DNA of 64,000 nucleotides from Turbatrix aceti (Eukaryota > Nematoda > Chromadorea > Rhabditida > Panagrolaimidae), in contig OZ017767.1 of assembly GCA_963969345.1 (NCBI GenBank), forward strand, positions 9,861,547 through 9,925,546. The letters run 5' to 3'. This document shows, piece by piece, positions 46,840 through 56,844 of the stretch; positions within the stretch are counted from its first letter, which is position 1, and each line of letters opens with the position of its first letter. A program made the translations under genes and the position numbers. Below the pieces are notes generated by a model. That model had not been told where the DNA came from. It saw only the letters and a list, made by a program, of their open reading frames with translations, and searched no databases.

Positions 46840-47740
46840 AACTCGATCAATAATTGAGTTTTGCTTTCAAAAATTTTAGGACATACCAAGTAAACGTGTA
46901 CCTTCAAATAGCATATTTTGTTTTTTTTTATTTCATCAAAATTATCAAAATTGAAGGAGGCGTGGTAGAAAAATCACTACGAGCGAATAAAACGAGCTGG
47001 AAACAAAATTGAAAGCAATTCTGAAGCCCAACAAAATTATCTAACTTATTTTTTACAAAAAAGTATACCATGTCAACTTAGAAATGCCCAAAAAAAGGTT
47101 TCCAAAAAAATTTTCTAAAAAAAATTAGATTCTCGGAACTTTTTAGAACCTTGATCAAAAATCTGAGTACGCCATTGGATTCTGCGTTCATTTCTACCCC
47201 CGGTCCTATTTTTTCGCAAAAATGCGTTTGAACCGCGCTCCATGCCGAATTTTTTGCCGAACACTACTTTGAAAAATTTTGGCGTCCTTTCATCAAAAAA
47301 AGTGGGGTTCAGAAGAAAATTTGCACTGGCGCGCGGAAATATGATAAAATCCTGAAACAACCACTCCAGATGTAAAAGATACTGTAGAATGCGATGATGA
47401 TTTTAGTTTTTGGATCACGCTTCGAAAAAGTTTCGAAAACGTTCCGATTATCAGAATGTTGTCGGAAATTTCAATTTTTCGGTAACTTTGAATTAATAAT
47501 GATGGATTTTCATATTTTTACAAGATAGAGAATTTAGTTGTGCTTTGAAATCACTTTGAACTGGGTATTTAACTTTATTTCCGGGCGAGTAATGATTTTT
47601 CTAGTACACCTCCTTCAATTTTGTCAAAAATAAAAATTTTGTAAAACGCGAGTAGGACTATTTAAAAGACAATGCTTGATACTATTTTGTCAAAATTGAA
47701 AACATAAAAATATCTATTCAGAAACCAATGTTTTGGAATT
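46840..47740. repeat. degenerate palindromic repeat related to 32870-33720
   Basis: The arm near 46930-46980 (aattgaaggaggcgtggtagaaaaatc) is echoed in complement near 47584-47632. The stretch 46940-47100 is the near-complement of 33420-33610. The two loci therefore carry copies of one dispersed fold-back repeat, here lying inside the 45-bp-TIR element. Outer ends are not defined. Confidence 0.6.
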
Positions 47741-47941
47741 TTCAAATTAATTTCGTCAAATTAATTTTACGACTTGCGCATTCTGCGACTTTTCCATTGT
47801 TGAGGAGTCTCAACGCGAATGTTACTTCGCTGCGCTCGGCTGATCAGCCCAACTTTGTTCTTTTTTTTCTATGTTCTTTTTTTTTCTCGGGCGTGTTGTA
47901 ATTGATGTTTTTTGGTGTGATTTTATTTGTTTTTTGTTTCA

Positions 47942-48622
47942 GATTCCTCCGGCGACCTCCTTCAAGCGACTGCGATCTATCGGCAACCTTCTCAATGCTA
48001 ACGTCGGTGTCATGATGCTGCCAATGTAAGTTTTTTAACTTTTCAAAGTTTTGGGGTATAAAGACGAATTTTTTTGATAACCAACCAAGTTTCACTCGGT
48101 TTTTTACCTTTTTTTGCGATTGTATGATGAGTTCATGCGATTTGTTAGGTAGGATTGCGCTGCGACAGATGGGGGCCAAGATCGGTTTCACAATCGCAGA
48201 AAAGGGAAAAAAATTGGTTGAAAGGCAGTTGGCATGAAATTGAGGGCACAAAAATTTTTGGGCTTCGTTATTGTTTTCACCCAAAGTTTCAGATGACATC
48301 AACATCTGGTTTCCTCCGAATTTACTGTAAGTTTGAAGAAAAACTCGGAAACCCAACTAACTCTTCTGTTTTTAGGTAAACCGACTGCAATGAAGGGGAC
48401 CTCGAAATCAACGTTCTTGGCATTGAAATGGACTACGACGGCGACATGGAAGTCATCACAAGTCCCACGATGAATTTTGAAAACGAAGTATCAGCATCCA
48501 GAAAGAATCCAACTACCGACACTTCAAAGAAACACGATGAGCCTGGAGAAACTGCGACGTCGTCGGCACCAACAAAAATTTTGTTCAATTATTGTATTTT
48601 TACGTTTTTCGGTGTTAATTAA
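47942..48622 (+). other. exon-like segments of unknown origin inside the TIR element
   Basis: The segment 47942-48027 follows tttgtttcag and ends at gtaagt. It reads IPPATSFKRLRSIGNLLNAN and on to VGVMMLPM. A later segment behind tttttag (from 48376) reads EGDLEINVLGIEMDYDGDME, then VITSPTMNF in a frame open to 48622. Composition is exon-like compared with the A/T-rich surroundings. I recognise no protein family. They may be captured gene fragments or a decayed gene. Confidence 0.35.
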
Positions 48623-48889
48623 TTAATTTGTGTATTGTTAATAAATTTATCCTACAGAAAAAGCAATCGATAATGGGGCCGGGGAAAAATAATCAGCCGC
48701 CCGCAATTTATCCGTGCATTTTTGCAGAGTATCCGTGCATTTGGACCGCGTCGCCCGGCCTGGGAGCAAGCGAAAAAGCGCGCGGATACTGCTCAAAAGC
48801 GCACGGATACTGCTCAAAAGCGCGCGGATACTCCGTTACTCGTTTCCGTGCATTTTTGCAGAGTATCCGTGCATTTGGACTGGCCTGTG

Positions 48890-49467
48890 TTGTGAGTCAT
48901 TTTTACTTCACTATTTTATTTGTAGCGTTTTCGAATTATAATATTGCTTGTTTTCCATTTTTTATTGCTTTTTACGATAGTTATTCATGCGTGTTGACAA
49001 ACAAATGGTAAACTGCTGATGACTGTGGCATGAGCATGAACACCGCCGCCGAATTACAACCACCTGTTTGTATATATTTGCAGACAATCGTGAAAGTGAA
49101 CCGCGGAAGAAAGAAGAAAAAGGAACGTAAAAGATGTATAGGGATGCGTGCGCACAAATTCACAGAGAGGATCTCCTGACGCGAAACTTTTTCTTTGCGT
49201 GGTTTGTTACTTGCCTTTGTCTATCCTCACGCTGTTTTCAAACTTTTCAACTCGTTTTTGACGCCTTTGTCTGGTGATTTGTGATTTGTGGTTGCGTTTT
49301 TGAGCTCTGGCGAGTTTGCTTTTCGTAGAATGTGGTGATTTGACGGAGTTTTGGGTCCCCAGGGAGGGTAGGCTGATCGCGAAATTTTTAAATGGAATTT
49401 TTACGGTTTTTATTACGTTCAAGTGATATTTTGTGACCTCTGTTAAATTTCTTTCAGGTATTCAATC
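48890..49467. other. upstream region of the Utp12-domain gene
   Basis: No WD-repeat exon was found here on either strand. An acceptor-like ctttcag ends at 49457, 10 nt before the ATG, compatible with a spliced leader or with a further upstream exon. Confidence 0.45.
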
Positions 49468-51007
49468 ATGCGTACGCGGTCACGACACTCATCGGTGAAT
49501 AGCGTAAAGTCAAATACGTCAAATGGCAGCAAGACGCCTGTTTTGCCTGCCAACAAGCGACGAACAACTTCAGGAAATTCTGTAAATTCCGAAGCTGCAG
49601 AACTGCCAACTACGACCACCAAAACGACGTCAACTGCCCTCCCGGTCGCCGACGAGTCCAAGAAAAACAGCGATGGCCTTCTCCTTGCCAATGGCCTACC
49701 CACGGGTGCTACAGACAAATCCGAAGCATTCAAGAATCTGACAGCCTCAGCTACGGGTACAAGTTTTGTCGTCCTCCTCTCACAGGCTATCCTTGCCGGC
49801 GACTACGACAAGGTGTCACTCGTCGTTACAAATTCGTCGCCGACAGTCGTGCTTGCTACGGTCAAGGATCTGCCTACGATACACGTAATACCGTTTCTCA
49901 ACATTCTCGAAGAAAAGTTTCGTCGAGGTTACCTTCAAAAGCCGCATATTTGGATGAATTGGGTACAGGCTGTTCTCAGTATTCACATGAATTATCTTTC
50001 TTCTGTGAGTTGGATTGGGGAGGGATACCAAAGTATTTTTTGGCAATTTTTATGAAAAAAAAGTGTTTTTGGCGTTTTTACGGTCGATGTTTCGAGTTTT
50101 TTTTCTTTTTTTTGAAGGTTTTGAGTTTTTTTTTATCAAAAAATTTCATTTGCTGTACGAAATTTTCTAGCTATCGATAACACGTTTTTTTTGAAAAACT
50201 TTATTGTAACCGTTGAAATTGCAAGTTTTGAACTATTTTTTTACCCCAAAATTTATAGTTTTGTTTCCTTACGCCCGTTTTTTTTTCATTATTTTTGGTT
50301 GAGTCTTGCCGAAATAACGATTAACGGTTTTATTACTGAAAAATCCATTGCACACGTTCAAAAATTGCGGAATGTAGCCTCTTTTGTGTTTTTTTGCTTC
50401 AAATTTTGTTTTTCACATCATTTTTTTTGCCTAAATTTTCGAAAATCACGAATTGTGTTTTTTCCAGGTGAAGGACGTCGACAAAAAGCTCGGAACTTTT
50501 TCCGATTGGCTTACAAAGCGTGTCAGTCACCTAGATAAGTTGATCAGTCTGAATGGCAAACTCGAAATGATTACCGAACAACTCGCCCAACGTATGACTT
50601 CTCAATCCTACGCCCGACAACAGCCAGTCTTCATCCTCAATGACGGTATGCATTTTTCCCTGTTTTTTTAGGCCAAACATGTTTTTCCAGACGATAACGT
50701 GGATTCCGACGCGGATGACGACGAAGCGCTCTTCGATTACCCAGACGACGGAAACAACGATTGGTGGGGTTCAGGCGATGAAGAAGGCGGCTCGGAAGAC
50801 GATGAAGGCCAGAAAAAAACATCCAAAAGTGAGTTTTCCGAAAAAGCAGATTTATCATTTCTTGTTCTTTTTTTTGCAGAATCCAAAAGAAAACGGGACG
50901 TATCGATGGACGACGATGAAGACAACCTGATCGTGGACGGAGGACTTCACACTGCAGATGACGATGATTTTGACGACGCTTTGATGGATGAAGATTTGGA
51001 TGAGTGA
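49468..51007 (+). CDS. Utp12-domain nucleolar protein (WDR43/UTP5 C-terminal half without WD repeats)
   Basis: Exons 49468-50004, 50468-50645, 50691-50828 and 50880-51007, in phase, 326 residues. After ~90 disordered Ser/Thr-rich residues comes a Utp12 domain: SFVVLLSQAILAGDYDKVSL, VVLATVKDLPTIHVIPFLNI, WMNWVQAVLSIHMNYLSS and KLGTFSDWLTKRVSHLDKLI. A strongly acidic tail with a KRKRD patch follows (DDDEALFDYPDDGNNDWW... DDFDDALMDEDLDE). This order matches the C-terminal half of WDR43/UTP5, a t-UTP subunit of the SSU processome acting in rRNA transcription and early 18S processing. The family normally has an N-terminal beta-propeller of WD repeats, which is missing here and not found upstream. 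A partial inverted copy of exons 2-3 lies at 46 kb. Confidence 0.82.
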
Positions 51008-51416
51008 GAAGAAGGGAAAAGAAGGCAGAAAGCAAGGTTATTGTGATCTTTGAATTGTTGTTTTTGTTGTTGTTGATGTTTTTTTGATTTTATTAAAAGT
51101 TAGACTGGCCAATTGAACGCATTAACGGAGGGATACGGTAGTCGTTTTGCGCTTCATATATTTTTGGGGGAAATTTTCGTTGCGGGACAAATTTTTGAAA
51201 TTTTTTGCGAAAATTGAGAAAAATTTTGAATCCTGAAACGAATTTTTTTACTTTTTGGGAATTTTCGCTTCAGGACAGTTTTTGCCAAAAAATTGTGATT
51301 TTTAGGTTAAAAATTGCGTCTCGAAAAGAAATTATCAACTTTTTTTTTTTCGGACGTCAGAACGTATTTTAGGTCTAAAAATTATAATTTGTAAAATACA
51401 ATAATTTTTAGGCTAA
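51008..51416. other. spacer between Utp12-domain gene and GFM2
   Basis: A ~400-bp same-strand spacer ending in an acceptor-like aatttttag six bases before the GFM2 ATG, which would suit trans-splicing. An operon is possible but unproven. Confidence 0.4.
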
Positions 51417-54400
51417 ATGCCTCGCCGCGCCCCCTTCTTTTTGCTTCGACACGTTTCCCGAAGCCTTCTAACCCCCACCCGAATCATCAGTGACATTGCT
51501 CGTATCCGAAACGTCGGCATCATAGCTCACATCGATGCCGGCAAGACGACGGTTACGGAGCGCATGCTCTATCTCGCGGGTACAACCAAGACGGTCGGTG
51601 ACGTCGACGATGGGAACACGATCACTGATTTCATGGATCTTGAAAGAGAGCGAGGTACGGTACCCCAAAAACTATGAAAAAGAAAAACACGTGGACCGTG
51701 CTAACTTTTATAGGTATCACAATCCAGTCGGCAGCAGTGACCACATTTTGGGGAAATCATAAAATCAACATAATCGACACACCCGGGCACGTTGATTTCA
51801 CGCTGGAAGTTGAACGGTGTTTGAGAGTCCTGGATGGCGCAGCGGTCGTGCTGGACGCTTCCGCCGGTGTCCAGGCCCAGACAATGACTGTTTGGAAACA
51901 GGCATCGAGGTAGACTAAATTTTTAGGGTGGAAACGATCTTTTTGGAGTAAAGTAATGAAAAAATGGAGTGTTTTTGGTACTTTTCGTCGTTTTATCGTA
52001 AACATAGTTAAAAAGTAACATTATCGATTTGTAAGTACCGTAAATAAGTATGATAAGTTGCTTGTGTTCAAAATTCGTGGCGAGACCCAATTTATCGCTT
52101 TTTTACGATTTCGAACGTTTCTTTTTTGTTTGCGGTTTTTTTGTTGTATTACCGTACCGTTACTTTTTTACAGTCTTTTTACTTTTTTTTAGTTTTCACC
52201 CTATTTTAGGTACCAGCTGCCATGTGTCTTTTTCATCAACAAACTCGACAAACCAGCAGCAAATTTTGAGTCTTCCCTCACCTCCATCGAAGACAGACTC
52301 CACCAAAGAGTCGCCGCAGTCGTTGTGCCCGTTTTTGAAGAAAACCAACTCGTCGGCCTGGTCGACCTTTTCGCCGCGCAGCACCTCATACTCACGCCTT
52401 CATCCTCCTCGAAGCCAGCCTGGCGCTCGATTCCTGCTTCGAGCAGGTACGAAGAAGCCCTCGCAGCGGGGCGTGAAGAGCTGTACTCTCGAATCGCCGA
52501 AGTTGATGACAACTTTGCCAGCCAGCTTCTTGGCTCCAGTCCGAATGACATCGCCCCCGATGCTGCAAAAGAGGTGCTGCGGAGGGCGGCACTCAAGAGA
52601 AGTCTTGCCCCGGTCGGATGCGGTACTGCGCTGAGGAATGATTTGAGTGTTCAGCCAATCTTGGATATGATTGTTGACTACCTGCCGAGTCCGCTGGAGA
52701 AAAAGTATAAGCTCCCGGATGCGGATGCTTGTGGATTAGTTTTCAAGGTTTGTGCACGAAAAATGATAGAAAAAAACAAAGCAAAGAACACACGGAAACG
52801 AAAACACGGTAAAAAATGATTTCGTGGCGAGACCCAAGTTCTAAGTTTTGAAAGCATGTATATTTTTTTACCCAATTTTACCTGCTTTTTTTGTGCAAAT
52901 TTTCACATTTAAAAAAATAGAATTTATTTCGTGGTGAGATCTTGAATGAATGGACCTATTTTTGAAACTTGGGTCTTGACACGAAAAAATGTTTTTTGGT
53001 TATTTTTTCTTGCAAAATTTTTTTTCTGTGTTGTTTGATGCAAACAAAGTTCATGTTTTAAAAAAACATGAAACAAACTCAAAAAATTGCTGAAAAAAAT
53101 ACTGATTTCGTGCCAAGACCCCGTTTTGTGGATTCTCGAAACGAAATCATTTTTTTGTTGTTTTTTACCCATTTTTGCCTGTTTTTTTGCCTAAAAATTC
53201 ACTTTTTCTTGATTTCCAGATCATGCACGACAAGCGACGGGGTCAACTTTCCTTCCTTCGTATCTATCGCGGCGAATTCCGTGCAAACGCTTCGGTTCAC
53301 AATCTCAATCGCCAAACCGTTGAATCTGGCATCAAACTCTTCACTCCCTTCAGCGACGATCTCGAACCAGTTGCCGCGGCTACCGAAGGCAACATCGTGG
53401 TCGCGAGTGGACTCAAAGAAACCATCACCGGGGACACACTCGTTGTCGGTCAGCACAGAAAATCTTCGCCGGTGCCCCAAAAAAAGTCGAATGATGTTTC
53501 ACAGGAGTCAGAAATGGTGCTGGATGTCATGGAAGGCATCGACCCACCCGATCCCGTTTTCTTCTGCGCGGTCGAGCCGCCTTCGACCGGGAGTATCCAT
53601 GCTTTTGAAGAGGCCCTTGAAAAGCTGATTATTGAAGATCCCTCAATTCGGGTCAGAATCGACAGAGAAACAGGTCAGACGATCCTCGAAGGCATGGGCG
53701 AGCTTCACATCGAAGTTGTCAAGGAAAGACTCAAGCGGGAGTACGGTCTGAATGTTTTTATGGGCCCTCTGCAAGTTGGGTACCGGGAAGTCATCCACGA
53801 ACCCGTGACAACTTCTTCGACGGTCGACGACGCGTTTGGAACGGAGCAGAAATCTAAGCAATCCTGCACGCTGACGATGGAATTGGAACCGACGAGAAAG
53901 GCTCACAGGTTCAACAAGGTCATCACGAGACTCTCGGCTGAGTATTCTACGACGAGTTTTGTGAGACCGGAGTGGTTGAAGGCGATCAATGAGGGGTGCA
54001 GGAATGCTCTCTACAACGGACCCGTTCTGGGGTGTCCTGTGCACAATGTTGCTGTTACGTTGACGTGAGTCCAAAAAAAATGGAACTCTAAATCGAAAAA
54101 AAAATATGGATGGTCCTATCACGAAATTTTTTTGACAGATTTTGCCGCGAATTTTCTTTTTGAATTTTCGTAGTAAACAAAATAATAAAAAAAATTTTAC
54201 AAAAAAAAATGTTTACAAAAAGTTTTACCACGAAAAAGGTTTTTTGACTGGTCTTACCACGAAAATATTTTTTTGATGTGTTTTACCACGTGAATTTTTT
54301 TATGTCGGTCTTGCCCCGAAAATATTTTTTTAGAATTTTTAATCATCTTGAAGAACAATTTTTTTTGAATGAGCAAACAAAAAAATGAAGGGTTTTACCA

Positions 54401-54971
54401 CGAAAACTTTTTTGAAGTGTTTCACTTTGAATTTTTTTTCTAGCGTGTCTTACCGCGATTATTGTACAATTTCAGTAAGAAAAACATTTAACGAATTTTT
54501 TTTTTCTAAAATCTTGCCACGAAAACTTTTGTGAGATTTTTTTCTAACATTCTAAAAAAATCCTAATTTTCCAGAGGCCTCGCCGCGAGCGGAGGCCGCA
54601 TCAATCCAGCCCTGCTCAGCGCGTGCGCCTCAGAATGCGTGACCAAGGGCCTCCGACAGGCCGGTGCATCGCTCCTCGAGCCCATCATGTACCTCGAAGT
54701 CACCCTTCTCGCCGCTGCCGACCAAGGCCTGCATTCCGTGCTCCACGAACTCAACCGTCGCCGGTCCACGGTGAAAGGCATCAACCACCACGACGCGCAG
54801 GGCCAGTGCGTGACCGTTGAAGCCTTTCTGCCACTCGCTGAGACCCCGGGCATGGCGGGGGCAATTCGGTCGCTGACTTCTGGCATGGCCTCGCTGCACA
54901 TGCAATTTCACGAGTATCAGGCTGTTAACTCGCATGATCAGGCTCTGATCGTCGAAGAGCACAGTCGGTGA
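51417..54971 (+). CDS. mitochondrial elongation factor G2 (ribosome-recycling GTPase, GFM2)
   Basis: Exons 51417-51654, 51714-51909, 52210-52747, 53220-54064 and 54575-54971, in phase, 737 residues. The N-terminus ([20 protein letters not shown]) is basic and hydroxylated without acids, like a mitochondrial presequence. The GTPase motifs are AHIDAGKTT (G1), [12 protein letters not shown] (G2), [20 protein letters not shown] (G3) and NKLDKP (G4). Domain II follows ([13 protein letters not shown]), then [20 protein letters not shown], the domain III-IV stretch [20 protein letters not shown], and the C-terminal [20 protein letters not shown]. Similarity to GFM2 rather than to translocating GFM1 is judged from the [13 protein letters not shown] and [17 protein letters not shown] segments. 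With the mitochondrial recycling factor it splits post-termination mitoribosomes. Introns 3 and 4 hold repeats of a TCGTGGCGAGACC-like motif. Confidence 0.92.
54065..54574 (+). repeat. intronic array of diverged ttaccacgaaaa words
   Basis: GFM2 intron 4 contains about eight diverged repeats of (t)cttaccacgaaaattttttt with irregular spacing (for example 54226, 54262, 54282, 54396 and 54525). They look like local amplification of the intron motif described in the findings. Confidence 0.55.
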
Positions 54972-56556
54972 TTTTTTTTTAGGATGTTGAACTTTTTAGG
55001 TTTTTTGTTCAAATTTGTGTATGCATGTTATGAAAATTGTTGGTAGGCAATAAATTGAATTTTATTTTTTTTTGCAGGCAAATACCGTAATCATGAATTT
55101 TAGATAAAAATGTCGGTGCGGAGGGGGAATAAACAAACATGTCAGAAAAACGCGTTTTCAGCTTTTCAATTTTTTTGTCCAAAGATGATCTAATAAAATA
55201 TTGACCTAGATAGGACCGAAGATGGATATGATGTCACTGTCTGAAATACATAATTGAAAGTCGTTCAAAAAAACAAACAAAAAACACTACATTGTGTTCA
55301 ATGATCATTTCCCGGTGCAAAATTACTTTTTTTGATAAAAATTGTTTCATTTATTTTTTTCTTAAAATTTGTTAAAAAAAATCGTGTTGAAAGAAAAAAA
55401 ACAGTTTTTTATCCGAAAAAAATTGAAAAACTCATTTTTTGAAAAAAAAAGAATCCAAACAGCTTTCTTCTAAAATTGGCGTTCTGCAAATCATTATTTA
55501 CCAAATGGCTAACCAAAAAAGTTAGCCATTTGTAAAAAGTTTTTTTTTTGTTTAATTGAAATGCATTCTGCAAGCTGCGTATTTGGAAAAGGATATATCG
55601 GGAAATGGAAATTGAGTTTTTTGGGTGCTAAAAACATTCCGGATTGCACCGAATAAACAACAGGGTTTTCAATTGAACGCTTTATTGTATCCGAGAATCG
55701 TTCCGAATCGTTATAAAAATGTTTATTTCGGAACTAAATTTCTTAGAATGTTGTAAAAAAAAACCCAGATTTTTTTTATTGAAAAATATAAATACAAATT
55801 TTATAGAGTCGTAAAAACCGTAGTTTTTTTCCAAATGTTGTCGTGCCAAATAATCGAAAAAGTCGACATTTCAAACTTTTTCGATAATTTTTTTAATTCA
55901 CTACCCCAAAAATAAATTTTTGTAACTTTTTGCTAATCTCTGATTTCAACTGTATTTTACTATACTAAAAAATGCCATATCGTATTCTGTGTTTTGAAAA
56001 CGCATTTTTATTTCTGACGAAGTTTCCAGTCCTGTCTTTTGTTCAATTAGGCAATGTTCGCAAATTAGAGTTGTTTTTAGCCTCTCCTGCATGCACTCTG
56101 ACTCTGGCTGTGACATTTGTGTTTAGAACAATGAAAAGGACGCATAAATAACCGCTGCTTACGCACGTTGCCTTCCAAACACATTTTTTAGAGATGTGCA
56201 CTAATGTTAGCAACGAAAAAAAGCATAAACAATATTATCCATGTTCTTGAAAGATCCAGGCCGGGTGGGTCTCGTGGGGATGGTCTGACATCACCGGACG
56301 ACCGAAGCAGGCGACAGAGAATGAACGCACCCAACCAAAACCGACCCCGAACTTTGGAAAAAAAAGCTTTCAATTAAACCTTGTTATGTTATCGGATTTT
56401 TTTTTTGGGAGGAAAGGGGTTTTGCAAAAGGCACCGAAAGGGGGAGGAGTGAAGGTGGAGGGCAAAAAAAGAGGCGGAGGAATTATTTTCTCTTTTGCAG
56501 AGGCCACCCTGCCACCCACCTCTTCTCCAGTCTAGGCCATTCTCCACCCCGCAACA
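54972..56556. other. intergenic region
   Basis: No gene was recognised. It includes a perfect 12-bp hairpin at 55502-55532 and a G-rich stretch (56400-56480) upstream of the small peptide gene. Confidence 0.5.
55502..55532. repeat. perfect 12-bp stem-loop
   Basis: CAAATGGCTAAC, seven-base loop, GTTAGCCATTTG. An isolated hairpin in noncoding DNA; no RNA gene can be claimed. Confidence 0.8.
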
Positions 56557-56844
56557 ATGTCGCTCTTCAGTTTTCGTCCAACTCTGATTATCGTAACAAT
56601 TTTTCTCTTTGCTTTGGTTGTCGTCATTGAGTCTTATCCTTATCCAATCTACAGTAAGCTAATTAATTAATATAATAATATTTATACCGTAACCCATCAT
56701 CTGATCATGATCCTTGCAGGCATGTACAACCTCGCAGCTTCTGCGCCACCCAACGGCCTCCGTCAGCCACGGGATCTCCTCGTCGCTCGCAGGGCTAGAG
56801 CTCCTGTACCCGTCGGACAGTTTCTTCAGATGCTTCGAACGTAA
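56557..56844 (+). CDS. small secreted peptide precursor (neuropeptide-like)
   Basis: Exons 56557-56653 and 56720-56844 (phase 1), 73 residues. A strong signal peptide comes first (FRPTLIIVTIFLFALVVVIE, likely cut near ESYPYPIYS). The remainder has few charged residues except arginines: NLAASAPPNGLRQPRDLL, a dibasic site VARRAR, then APVPVGQFLQMLRT at the C-terminus. A signal peptide plus a basic cleavage site in a very short chain is typical of peptide-hormone or neuropeptide precursors. No known family was recognised and there is no C-terminal Gly for amidation. A donor-like gtaaat overlaps the stop, so a longer product is possible. Confidence 0.6.

Larger units (their letters stand above)
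46588..48889. mobile_element. 2.3-kb candidate transposon with 45-bp TIRs and GCRCGGATAC subterminal repeats
   Basis: The first 45 bases (CACAGGCCAGTCCAAATGCA…) are the exact complement of the last 45 (48845-48889). Inside each end are four to six copies of gcacggatac or gcgcggatac in both orientations (46600-46800 and 48710-48880). I found no clear target-site duplication and no transposase. The interior contains another palindromic repeat (46840-47740) and exon-like segments with plausible splice sites (47942-48027 and about 48376-48600). Confidence 0.7.

Noticed and set aside
54623..54962. Overlapping open frames of 65-112 codons on both strands
   Set aside because: Shadows of the last GFM2 exon, whose frame matches the EF-G C-terminal domain.
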